A stretch of DNA of 64,000 nt from Sclerurus mexicanus. Taxonomy: Eukaryota; Chordata; Aves; Passeriformes; Furnariidae. Shown piece by piece: positions 1 through 12,660 of the stretch. A program made the translations under genes and the position numbers. The number at the start of each line of letters is the position of its first letter. The stretch's first letter is position 1. A model generated the notes under the pieces. That model worked only from the letters and a program-made list of their open reading frames with translations. It searched no databases and was not told the origin of the DNA. The stretch lies in the NCBI GenBank assembly GCA_013396755.1, contig VWZF01001867.1:310001-374000 (forward strand). The letters run 5' to 3'.

Positions 1-2176
1 CGTGTGGGACTCTTTTTATTCTCTTGATATCAGTTTATGCCACCTGGCACAACTCCATTACGTTGTATTTTCTCTTATCCCAGAGAGGAGGAAGGCATTT
101 CAGGCCCTGAATAATCATCTACATATCAGTGTGTGATGATTTGAGTGTGTGATGGAAGCTTTTTTTGTGATGTATGTTTCTTCTGGTCACAGAGGCCTGG
201 ATTTGACTATCCACAAGACTCCTTTATATCCTTTATTCTAATTTAAAACATTCCCATTAAGAACAAGTGGAAAGAATAGAAACACAAAAAAGCCTGTAAT
301 AGTACAATGAAGATCCAGCTAAAGTATTTTTCCTTTGTTTTTAATTTTTACTTTTCAGTGGAATACAAAAAAATCCTTTTATAAAAATGGCCTGAGGTGA
401 CTCAGTATTTAAATAAAAAACTAAAACCAACACAGGAAGTTGAAAATGTGACTCTCTTATTTCTTGAGATTTACAGTTCCTTTTGTACTTGTATTGCAGC
501 TGATTAGGGATTGTCTGTTAGTACTCTGTGATAATTTCTATACAGATTACTTTTTTCAAAGTATTTTTTGTCCTTTCTTGCTGCAATAGAACTCGCAGTC
601 TGTTGAAAATAGTTACAGTTTTATTCTCTGTGCGTGTGGAAAGTCACTGAGGTGTTGGATAAGAGGCTGAAGGGCAAAACACTAACAGTGTTTCAGGGCT
701 GATGTGAATGACTTGAATATGGAAGAATTTGCTTTCTTGTTTGTGGTGGGTTTGGTTGTCGTTAAAACATTTGTACAAAAGCACCACTGGGCAGCAAGAG
801 GAATGTGAAAAGCAAAGCAAGCTTGTAAATGCAGCTCCTAATTTTGGGAAAAGCTAAATGTCTGTTAAACGCCTGTTACGATCCTACAAAGGTGTGGCTG
901 CTGCACATGCTGCCTTTTGAGTTGATGGAATGAAATGTATGTATTGCCTGTGTTCTTCAGCAAATCTGCTTGAAGAGCATTACTCTGTGGGTTTCTTTGT
1001 GTGCTCATTTGTCGGATGTTTTGACCAGCAACCAAGATAATTCAGAATTGCAGAAACATTGGATTTTTTTTGTGTGCTAAATGTATAACGTTTTAATGAA
1101 ACTTAGCCCATTTAGTGTACAAATCAGATTCCTTTTGAGAGGAAGTGATCTGATTTGTTTCAAAAAGCTAGTAATACTTCCAGAAGGTGATAATTTTTTC
1201 TTTGCCATTCACAGTGTTAAAGATGGGACCCTGGGACAGGTATTAACTTGGGAATGTTGTGTTGCTGAGTTTCACAGGAGAGCAGCAGAAACCTCTAGAC
1301 TTTGACTATGGAGAACAGCTAACAGCAGTCTTTCTCTCTGGAAAGCTGTACTTCATCCTGGGCAATTCAATCTCCTTTGCATGCTCCTTTGCCTTTATTT
1401 CACATCCACATTTAAAATGTTATATTTTATTTAGCTGTTTTTCTGCATGGTTCTTAGTGGGAATTATACTTTAGGTATTTTACAAAGAATGCTTTGGGTT
1501 ATGGAATACCGCTCTTCATGAAGTCCCACACACTGCTAAGTCTATTTAGCTATTTTCAGTACTATTTAATGTTCTAATAATTTTTCAGCTGAAGAATGTT
1601 CTGATTTTACATTTGGCTTGACAATATTGGTTGTTAGATGAAAACCAAACCCAAGGGAAATTGCAGTAAAATTAGATAACAAAAAGAAGTTCTTTTTCTG
1701 CTGTGTGGCCTTCTCTTGTGCCTTGCTTGCTGCTGCTAGTACAAGAAATGCAGATTTTCCAGCTAAATCAGTCTGAACTGAGCAACGCTTTGCCTGGAAA
1801 AGATTTATAATTTTTTTTCCCCTCCCCCAGTAAAATGTATATGGGAATTATTTCCCAATTATCCAAATAACTCCATCATGGGATGTTTCTTGATAACCAT
1901 GAAACATCTTAAAGGCTATATACTGTGAGTAACTATTCTCATCTGCCAAAACACAAAACTGTGTAAGAAAAATAAATATGCTGATATTTCTGCATACATG
2001 AAAATTGGGGTACAGCTCCACTGTTCTCGACCCCAGCCACTCATCTTTCTTTTTGCCTTTCACCTGTAGTAGCACCATCATCACCCGCTACACTGTCAGT
2101 GACTCGATCTGGGTTTAAAAAAAGTTATCCTTCCCTTCTTAATTAAGTTTTTTAACTAGAGCCTGTTAACCAGCTC

Positions 2177-2191
2177 ATATATATATATATT
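2177..2191. repeat. Short (AT)n microsatellite
   Basis: About seven AT units in a row, preceded by CTC and followed by TGGG. It is too short for a strong structural effect but may vary in length between individuals. Confidence 0.8.
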
Positions 2192-5100
2192 GGGAAGTGG
2201 AGTGGATCAGAGTTCTGCAGAGGTTTTTGCCTACTAAGTGCAACTGGACCCTGGGTAAGTCCCTTCTGGAACCATATCTGAAGAATGTCTCTTCTTGCAC
2301 CCACAGGAAAACTTTTTTCTCCATTAGATTGTTTAAAATGAGCATATCAAATATCAGTGCTCAACAGAAGGAGCCCCATCTGTCATCATACCGTTATCTG
2401 TTGTATTTCTAAATTTTCTCCTACTTATAGTGCTTGTGAGAGTACTTTGGCATTGTGTTTAATTGTTCCTTGGACTACTTGCAGAGATATAACCTTGAAC
2501 AGTGAATTAACTCTTGGACAAATGCACAGCTCATGACATGATTTTGTGTAAGAAAATACACTTTGCCTTATCCTTTGTTCTTTTAATTTCATATATGTAT
2601 GTTATACAACCATTTTTAAATTAGACTGACTTTGTCACTTTCTTGTCAGTTTACGGTATCAAGACAATGCTGAAGGCAAATACCACATTAGATACAGTAG
2701 TGGCCTGATCTGGTGTGGCAAATCCCATTTCCACTTTTTAATTAGTTTTTAAAAAATATATCTGTTTCCTTAAAGTCAGATTTACTTAAATCCAAACCAT
2801 GGTGAAATATTGCTAATTGCTTTGTAATAATCGTGTATTTTGAGATTGAGTGTAGATTAAGCTGTATCTAAAAGCATAAAGGGCTGTATGGCCTTTCAGA
2901 GTGTCAATATAATGGTTTAATCAGGTGAATAGGTTTAATTATTTCAGTAGTCACACTACTAAATAGCAGAACCCAACAGGAGATAATGCAGTTTACAGGA
3001 TCACTGGTTTGAGTTCAGTCAATATACATCATTCAGGAGTCCCTAATCTGTAAAGTAATGTTCTCAGCTGCCATAAAAAACCCACCCAAACTGCCTGGAG
3101 GCACATTTTAGTGGTTCAGCCTCATTTCCTAGTGTTGATACTTGGTTTTGGTCAAAGCACTGACTGAGTTCTGTCACAGAGGATCTGTCAGGTGCACTGT
3201 ACCTACCCTCTGGATCTGGATAACCCTAAATTTGTGTGGCTAAAACCCATCTCAAACATGCAAACAGAAATCAATAGGTTAGTCAATTCTGTGCCTTGCT
3301 TGTTGTCAGTTAAAGGACACTGTACCCTGCATTGTAGTAGGAGAATTATTGGGAAATGGTTTTTTGAGGACAATAGAGTTCTGTTTTTCGAAGAGTTTGT
3401 TCAATAGTGGAGTTGGTTCACTTTTAATATTTTCCATTATTTTGGTGGATATATTGACAAATATAAAATGACTGGCCAGTGGAGAGGATATCTGGTTTTA
3501 AGTGGTTAGTTGAGGAGGTTGATAGTAATTCATGCTCTGTTGTAGATGTTGCCTTTGCTGTCCAGATACAGCTTACCGCTCTTGACAGTGGCTTACATTG
3601 AACTTGACTTCATATGTTCCCAGAACTGCCTGGGGAAGAGTTTTCTGATTAGATAGTTTTTTTTGTCTTGAGAAAAAGCCCTTTTCAAAAAGTCTTATGG
3701 CTGAAGAGGCCACAACCTCCCTCTGGCTCAGCGACTGGAACTGGGATGTCTAGTTGTCTCCTTACACAGCAAATATGTTCATTTTGTGCTCTTTCTAATC
3801 TGCTGCAGATGCATTCACTGGTAAGATAATTGGGACATGTGGAATATGGAAAAGTTGATATTTAAAGTCACTAAAATAAGTATGGTGACTTATAACAGGG
3901 ATGTGAATCTACAGAGTACACACGTGAGAACTATTGGTGTATTTTTAATCTGCGCGTCCTTGCAACCTTTCGGCTCTTCTGTAGCTCTGTTTGATACACC
4001 CTAGATATTGCAGTGGTACTGAGCCCCATCTTGTCTCTTTGTAATGTGTATACAGAATTTGGACTGTCTTTGTAGAATTGGCACCAGAGAAGGAGCAATT
4101 TAAACCAAGGAAAAGCTTGACTCTGCTGCTTTTTTTATGTAAATGATACTGCTGAGAAGTGGGGGTGCAAAAAGCTTATAAGTGGGCATAATCGAGAGAG
4201 GAAATAGATCTTTCTCTCTGGAAAAAATAAAGTAGCTTTAGACCAAGTTGGAATCTCATCTGGAACCTCATGAAGGTCATTATGCATCTGTATTTATAGC
4301 AGGTTTCTCTCCTTCCCTACACATGGTGCTCACGCTCCCTTTTTAGTAACAAGCCAGGGCTTGGAAAAAGTAATAGCCAGTATTCCTGAATCCAAGATAT
4401 GAACCTCTCCTTGTGCTTCCTGTAAAGCTGAAGAATCGCTACACATGATCATGAGGCTACTAAAAGAATAAGTAAATGTCTTTATTCAAAGTATCCATGA
4501 ATATTAACATTCTTAATGGAGTTTTTCTCCTCCTATCCAGACAGTATAGTCATTCTGACAGCACTTATAGTTACAGCATAAGAGAGGTACTAAACGAACA
4601 GATCTGCAGACCCTCCAGATATTTCTAACCAAGCTTCCTTTGTAGAAAAGGACTACCTTAATGGTTCATTTCCTCAATGTTATCCTTTCTGTGATATGTG
4701 TTGCCTAATCTAGAGTCCTAAAATGGGTGGGTGCTATTGCTGAAGGAGCTCAGAACAGTTCTGATGCAGTCGAATATGGAGTTCTGTCCATTGCAGGTGA
4801 ATGTGCTTAAAATGGTGATTTTTTTGGTACTTACACAAATTTAGTATCTTGGAGAAAAAAATGTGACCATTTAAGTAACTCGTAAAGTAATCAAACTACA
4901 CCTTGAAATTCTGTATGCTTTGCTTCCATGTGATAATTGCATCAATGCTGTTTTCCAGTGGTGTGTGCCAAGAGGAGCTTTCCGTCCTCAGGAGAAGGAA
5001 ACTGTACATTTGTTCCTTTTGCCCCCTTTCCCAGCCCAGTGCACAAAAGCAGATAAGGGATAAAGGCTTGAGAGCTGCAGGTATTCTTGTATCTTGTATA

Positions 5101-8100
5101 CTCAGGAAAAACATCCCTTCAGTCAAATATTCATGCAGTTAATTGAAGACATTTTCTGAATATTTAAATTTGCTCTGTCTTCATTCATGTAGCTTTTCCC
5201 CCCCTCTACCATGAGTAGGCTGTCTGAAGTCACGTGTACTGTATAGTTTATAAATGCAGGCTAATGAAGTTAGTGAACCTTTTCTGCATTCAAGAAGAAA
5301 CTAATTGAAGGCATCAATGGAATAACGTTCTGAAATATTCACAAAAATTGTGGAAATTTACCATAATTTTGGTCCCTTACTGTAATGATTAAATCAGCTA
5401 ACAACTTTAAGCCTTAAGAAACCTTTTTAAAAGGCCACAGAAACCAAGGTAGTAATCTAAGCCAATTTAAGTTGGCTACATGGAAAAGATTTTATGTAGT
5501 ATGTGGAAAAAGTAGAATTAAGCAATGTGGGTTTGATTTATATTATTCTTGACAAGTGAGTGGTGCTGGTTTTGCATTATCACATTGCCTTCTTACTTGC
5601 CCGTAATATGTTGCCTTGTGAGCAACCACATTTTTACTTGAAAGTGAACATTTCATTGCTCTTTAAGCCCTCTTTGTACAAAGCATGCTTTTAATGAGCA
5701 CACACATTTGACTGTACTGGATTGAAAACAGGACGACTCTCACAGTAGAAAAATTTGTGTTTTGAAAGCTTGCCCACTACTATCCTTTGTTTATGAAGCT
5801 GTAGTAAACTAATGCAGTGTTACAGCCCTGGCTTCTGCTTGTGGTCAGGCTCTTTTGGTGGTGGTTGTTGTTTGGGAGGGAGGATTGGCTGTAATTAAGG
5901 TAATACATCCATTTCATCCATATATAGGAAGTGTTAAGTAAGATACTTTCACCTTCAATTAACATTTAATGTATATGTTAAATTAAAAGTCAAAGGAAAT
6001 TGAGGAGCAAACACAGTCATTAGGAGGCATCAGGAATGAAAGTACTCCAAGAAGAAATGGAATCCAATTGGTTTTAAAAAGTGGCTTGATGAAGATAATG
6101 TTCTCTGTTAAGTATGGAGGAAAAACAGATTACATTTTAAACCAGTTTCCAGGCTGCTTCAGTGTTCTGTCTTTTCCATACTACTCTTTCCCTGTGTTTT
6201 CTCAAAGGACATCTTTCAGCAAGATCTCTCTTTCACCATGGTTTACAATAAGATAATTTACTGGAGCACAATATGAGTGTGTTTCTTGCTGTATAAAATT
6301 GTACAGCATCCACTCTGCTTCCTCTTCTAAACACAGTAGACTACAGGCAAAAAAAAAGATGTGATTGGAAGATATAGGACATCTCAACTGAAATCTCAAC
6401 CCTCTTCTTTTCTAGGTGTAATTAAAAGGGAAGGGGAGCATGTCAAATGCAGGAGTTTTAATTTTGTAGGCAGTCTTGTTTGTTACCAGTATGTTTGTGG
6501 ATTGACTTCATGAAGCTTCTAGGAAAGCTGGAGTTGAACATTTGAAAACTAGAACATTGCTTAATTTCATTGCCATGATAATTTTCATAGAAAACTATAT
6601 GGGTTTTATGCATTATTTTCACCCTTACAGTGCTATCGGTATTGATAACTGGCTAATTAAATACACTTTGAGCAACTCTATAGTGGTCAGAAAGCAAAAG
6701 GAGATAATACCACTGAGGGTTAAAAATTGCTTTGTGAAATTGCTCTAAACTGACAAATAATGATCTGCTGTCTTTGACATCTGTTAAATTAATACAGCTG
6801 AACTTAATTAACTAAAGGCACTGCTGCTCAATCAGTCTCTTTTTCCCTTTGCTTACCAAATACTTCTTGGAGAGACAGTTTGACTACAAACCTGTTTTCC
6901 AATTTTGTGATTTTTATGCATGTATCTTCTGGTAAGTATGTCTAATGTATTTCCATCTCAGTTTTAAGCGAGAATGGGCATTTAACTTGCTTGCAAATAG
7001 AAATACCAAAACAAGTGTACTATATTCTTTGCGTTGTCATTGGAGAAATATTGAACTTCCCTGAAGATGTTGGATTTGAATGCTTCTGGCAATATAAAAC
7101 AGATTATATGAAGCCCCCTCAGTATGTCTCCAGTGCAGGATTTTTATGCTCTTGGACCTTGGTCTTATAATTGTAGCACTTTTGATCCATGAAGAAAAGA
7201 AGTCAGAATAAAATAAAAGCTCTGAAAAGCAAGTTCAGCGTCAGGGAGTAGCTGTCCTGCATGGAACAGTCCTGCTTCTACCTTGTGGTGATGACACCTG
7301 AGGAGCTGTAGTCATGGGGAATGACCTCAGGAGACCTGGAAGATCACCAGGGACCATTGTGGTGCAGTTACCTTGCTCACAGCAGTCTGGCCATCCCCAG
7401 TATGTGGTGTCTTTTTAGCAAGAGGGAAGGATGGATCTTCACAGAGTTCTGCTTCTGGCTCTGTTGTAAGATTTTACATCAAGGTCATTTTTTGTTAGTG
7501 GGCATGCTGTGCATGGGCAGTGTGATTCCAGCAGCCACACCACGTTGCTGGATACATCCCAAGATGTGACATATTTCAATTCTTAAACATATTGTGTTCA
7601 TATGGTGATAGATAAATACTCCTGGTTTTGAGCTACAACTGGAATCTTCTAGTTCTCAAAATGTCAGATGCAATAAGTTTTTGCTTGTCACTTACAATTA
7701 AACAACAGCCAATTGAATAGTGCTGAACTAAAGTTTGTCTAGAATGTAGTATGATTAAGGCCTTTCTGGTTGGGTTTCTTAGCTTGTTATTAATACCATA
7801 TGATGGAGTATTCTAGCCCTGAAGAAAGCACATGTGAAGTGGAAGCTGGTTTCTTGATTTACTGCAAGGAGTCCTCGGTTTCCTTTATGCTTCTGAACCA
7901 ATACTTGTATTAAAGGGGGAACGCATAAGCAGTGTAATGCATGAACCCTCCAAAGCTTTGTAGGGAAATAGTAGAATACACTGTGCTGTGAAATTAAGTG
8001 ATATTCTGATTTTCAGATGTTTCAATTCTAACTTGACTGAAAGAAGTTAGAAACTTCCCATTTAGTTGTTTCCTTTTTAATAAATGACTTATCTTAAACA

Positions 8101-9260
8101 TTGTTTCTTTCTCCTGCATGAAAATACAACTTCAAGATAGGTGATGTGGTAAGTATCTCTAGTAGCTGTGAATTGTATGAGGGTGTAAAATAGGTTGAAT
8201 TCCTGTGGTGGCCAGGTTTTACTCTGCCTCTGGCACAGAGCATGACAAAAGCACTTGGTGTGCAGCCGTGGGCTTTTAGTGTGTGTCCTGCTATCACCTT
8301 CCCCTCCCCATGAGCACAGCAGGGGAACTGCTACTTTTAAAACACCACCCACAGCCTGGATTTTCTACCTTACAAAATGTCAGCAACCTATTATCGGTTT
8401 CAGTAGCTGTCAGGGTATTGACTGTGAACATTTATAATGCAAAATGAAAAGCTGTATCATTGTAGACTTGTCAGAAAGCTGCAAATCTATTACAAGTTAA
8501 AAAAGCAAAGTGTAATTAGATGTCTCAGTGATCTGCACAGTCTTTCTCTCTCCTTTACTCTGCTTTTTTCTATAACGTGAAAAGAGGCAGCAGCATCTCT
8601 GTGTGCAGCAAACCCAAACCCCAATAACAGTGTTTTTCGCTGAGGTCCTGTGCAAGTTTATAGGTCCTTGAGTCAGCCTAAGGGCCTGCTGCAAAACCAG
8701 TCATCTCCTCAAAGCACAAGGAAAGTCAAGAGTATTTTTCTTGTCAAGTATTATTTGTAGGGTCAGGAGTGTGTGTGCATGTGTTGTTTTAACGCTGAGT
8801 AAGAAGAGCTTCAGATTGTGTCTTGTCTTTGGGACTTATGGGACTTAGGGAGTCCACAAGATGGTAGAAGAGTGGTTCTTGGTTCCCCATCTGCTGCTGG
8901 GTCTCTTGATTTCAGTAATAAAAGCAAATCTGTTTTCAGCACTCCCACGTGATGATTTCTGTGTTGCTGTGGCAGCAAAGCAGGGTGAGAGCTGGCTTCT
9001 GAAACAGGCACACGAGGAGTTCTGCAGTAAAAAATCAAGGCAGTGATTAGTGCGTCACCAGATCTTGCTTGTTCTCGCAAAGAGGTTGTCATCATCAGCC
9101 CACTCACCCCTTTGTGAGCCCTCTTGAACTAGCTTTGGATAAAAGAGGCATTGTGAACATACTTGCCAGGGAGTCAGTCTTCCCTTCAACACAGTGAAGA
9201 AATACTTCTATGTGGTCAGCACACAGTTCACAAAATATCAAGCTCTTATCAATCTCTTTC

Positions 9261-9274
9261 AAAAAAAAAAAAAA
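9261..9274. repeat. Poly(A) run, 14 nt
   Basis: A run of 14 A follows a TCTTTC stretch. Nothing upstream looks like a retrocopied gene or SINE body, so it is listed only as a homopolymer. Confidence 0.8.
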
Positions 9275-10929
9275 GGGAGTTAGTAGAAATATCTGTTCAC
9301 CTGCAATTACCTCTTGGTCCTGTGTCATACTGTAACATCTCTGTCACGCTTCCTGGGAGGAGCAATGTGGGAAAGAGCACTTTGGCTAGACATGCCAGGT
9401 TCCTTGGCATGAGGAGTGTTGAGAACTGAGAAAATTCTCCCATGTCTGCCCATTCTCTCAAACTCCTGGACAGCTTGTCATCCTTTCTTCCTTATGAAAC
9501 TTCAGCCAGTCACCTTTCTACCTGACTGTGTATCCAAGTCTAGGCAGATCCCAGGCTGAAAACTGGAGAGGTCTGGTCACTTGGTGAACTTCATAGCTGG
9601 TTTTATTACATTAAAGTTACTATTAAAGTGATATTCTTGGAATTAATTTTCATACACATTCAATTATTTAGAGGGCTTTTACTATAGTTTTTTAAAGATC
9701 AAATCCTGTGAAGAAATTAATGTGCGGTTTTTCAGATGATATATAAGTAAGAATAATTTTTGTTTTGTGTGGTTTTTTGAAACTCTTTGGTATGAATTTA
9801 TTTTGTGTACTCTATTTAAAAATACAGGTTGATTAAATCTTCAGATTGTGGTGTATAAAGCTTGGATTAATCTCTGTTTATTAATAAGCTGTCCTCAGTA
9901 ATGGTGCTTTTGAATCTCTCAAAAATTCCAGTATAGCAAAAGCCAAAATATTGTGAAGGAAGCCTATGAACCTGTAGAAGATAGATATGATAGGCCATGC
10001 TACTCTGACTTCTGGTGCTGTTGGCCTTGGAGGTGTCCATGTGCTTGCACCTTAAAAACATGCTTTTCTGGGCACTCATGTGTGGTGGTCTGTCAACTGG
10101 ATGTGAGCAGGGTGTAGAACCAGACAGCTGCCTGGTAAACTATTTTATTTTCTATATGGTGCCTGGCACTTCAAAGTAAAACTACATTAGTGTTAAGAAT
10201 GAACTATTTTCTTCTTGTGCTAACCTTTGAACAATTTAGTACTAGTTTGGCAGATGTATAAAGGCAGAGCCTTCAAAAATAAGAGCCTAAACTTATGCTT
10301 CAGATGTCGCTTGACTTTTTCCCAAAGGTGTGCTGATGTCACAGGAGCGTGAATCTCTACAGCCTTTGGAATCACGGAGCTGTACATGTACAGACTACTC
10401 AGAAATCTTCATTTTCTGAACTTGCTAAAGCTTGTGGTTTCTGAAGTAGCCAAACATGCAAGTGAAAGTCCTGTGGTTGTCCTTTGCAACACTACTGAGT
10501 GCATCAGATAAAGCTGGCCTGGAAAATTCCTGTATAAAAGCTAGTAAATACTTCACTGTCCATGAGGAACATAATTAAACTAATTTAAAAAGAATAAAAA
10601 TAATCTGTAGTCATTTAACTTCGAAAGAACCTGCAAAGATTTTTGGAGTCAAGGCAGGATATAAAAAGCAGCTGTGACACACATCTTGCATTTTAGTATT
10701 TTACTTTACTGGTTTTCACTTTGGCTGTTTTTAGGTGTTGCTTCGTATCTGACTGCTGATGTGTACAGACGTCCCCCACCACCATCTCTCCAAGTGACAG
10801 ATCTTTTTCATTTGACTCTTCCCCCATCCCATTCTTTCCCCCACAAAGTGCAATGTGCAGATCATCTTCTAGCACTTCCTTTGCTACTTAACCTACGGCT
10901 TGCCTAAGTGTTTGCAAGAACCCTGTTAC

Positions 10930-12230
10930 TGTTAGATGCCTTTCTCACTGCAACTTGCTCTGTTTTTATCTTGCAAACTGCAGCAAATGTCCCAGATGCT
11001 GAGTGATGTCACACAAACTATGCCAAAGCTTCAGGGGAAGAGGAGTCCACCATGTGCTTTGCAGTTCTGGCTGGGGTGGGACCCAGATGGGTTACAGCTA
11101 TTTCAAGATTTCATCTTGTGGAAAACAAGCTGCAGAAGTCAGAGGGATGGCCTTCTCCTAGGTCTCCTCCCAGCGCGGGACTGGGATCTGTGGAAGCAGT
11201 GCATACAGATGCGAGAGCCAAGGCATGTCCCTAGGTCCCATAGCAGAAAACGAGTTGATGTTTGTGCGCAGCTCGGGTGGTTTCAGGGCACACTGCTTGA
11301 TATACCTTCCCCTCCCTAAATACTCTGCCGCTGGTTTTGATGCTTCCATGATGTGAAGTCAGTGCTGGTGTGAGTTGCTCTGTGCCTCTGAGAGGAAGCA
11401 GGGAGGGGTGTAATACTCCCGCCTCCCTGAGCAGCATCAGAGCACAATGTGTGCATGACCAGGGGTTTGTGTCTCTTAGCCTGTCCTGACTGCTGCAACA
11501 GGAGAAGGCAGAGCCTGGGATTTACTTGGTGTCCCCTCCCCACCTGAGTTCCCCAGCAGGTAGCTGAGCCCTGAGTTGGTGAGGTGAGGGTGGTATCTGT
11601 GGGAGATGAGACCAGTGTGACCCAGTAGGCAGGAGAGTGCTCCAGCTGTGGAGCTGCCCTGTTCTGTGACCGGAGTCCACTGTGGCTGCATACAGCCCGT
11701 GGGCTGAAGTGTCTTGGGATGCTGCAGTGATGTACTTCTCTGCAAATCAAAGCAAGCGGTTTAAAATACTCAACTTTTCTCTTTCTTCCCTGCCCCCACC
11801 CCTCCACACTCCTATATCCAGGGGGAGATGATACTTTGCGTGTACAAACCCCACATGCATGGGAGGATCATAAACTTGAATAGCCAGCTGCTGTAATAAA
11901 TAAAACGTAGCAAATGATCCCAAAGAGAAAGGGGAAATGGGAGTCAGAAGGCCGAGGTATTCTGTCCCAAAGCAGATGTTGGCAGTATCTGGGGTGGGCG
12001 TGCTGGAAGAGGAGCGAGTCTTGGATGATGTCATGGAAGTGTGTAGGTCCAGCAATGGGGGATGGGGCAGCCCCCCAGCAGAGTGGAGGGAGCCCAGCTG
12101 CTCTTGGCTGTGGGTGTGGACCAGAGCTGTGTGCTACCCCTGCCGCCTTACACCTCCGGCCTCCAGAGCTGGGCAGTGGGTGATGGGTGTATCAGCAAGC
12201 AGTGCCTGTGGCACCGTGTAGATATTCTTT
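10930..12230. other. GC-elevated, CpG-depleted patch in intron 1
   Basis: This 1.3-kb stretch is visibly richer in G+C than its AT-rich surroundings but has few CpG pairs, unlike a promoter island. Chance open frames of up to 163 codons appear on both strands because stop codons are rarer in this composition. Their translations show no domain, hydrophobic pattern or family I recognise. It may be a decayed, once GC-rich insertion or a regulatory segment. I cannot assign a function. Confidence 0.4.
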
Positions 12231-12540
12231 CACTACTGCACCAAGGAAAACTTTTCTCTGCATCTTGCTTTTCTCAATACTTTTGGATTATTTTTAAAGC
12301 CAGTCCAAGTAAGAGCAAATTGCAACAGTCAGTCTAGAGCTGATAGGAATTGCTGGAACGTGATAAAAATTTGTAAAGGAAGAAGAGTCCAGTATTTGGG
12401 GGGAAAAAAGCCCTTATGCTGGGTTTTGTGTTTTTTTTTTAAACTCCAGCAAGACAGAGGAACAACATCTGTGGAGCTATGACTTTTCTGTAATTATCTC
12501 TCCTCATTCTCATTTTCCTTTTGCGGTGGATGGAGACTGT

Positions 12541-12560
12541 CCATGTCTTCCCATGTCTTC
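12541..12560. repeat. Tandem 10-bp duplication
   Basis: The decamer CCATGTCTTC occurs twice in a row without mismatch, as in a recent slippage duplication. Confidence 0.85.
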
Positions 12561-12599
12561 CTGTCCCCTCCCATTTTACCCAGGCTGACAGACTCGCAG

Positions 12600-12660
12600 G
12601 TAACCAGGTGAGCTCCCAGCTGTGCTAGCTGCCTGCCTGTGGTGTTAACAACCTGGTTAC
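12600..12660. repeat. Perfect 10-bp inverted repeat with 41-bp spacer
   Basis: GTAACCAGGT at 12600-12609 is the exact reverse complement of ACCTGGTTAC at 12651-12660. The left arm overlaps two E2-box-like hexamers, CAGGTA (12597-12602) and CAGGTG (12605-12610), the class bound by ZEB and Snail factors. A short GCTCA triplication follows at 12662-12676. Any function is inferred. Confidence 0.6.

Noticed and set aside
9261..9274. Poly(A) run as the tail of a processed retrocopy
   Set aside because: No gene-like sequence precedes it and no target-site duplication is visible.
11316..11807. 163-codon open frame on the minus strand in intron 1
   Set aside because: It has no recognisable domain, no splice context and low-complexity Ser/Pro/Gln/His composition, and it lies in a GC-elevated patch where stop codons are rarer. 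Treated as chance.
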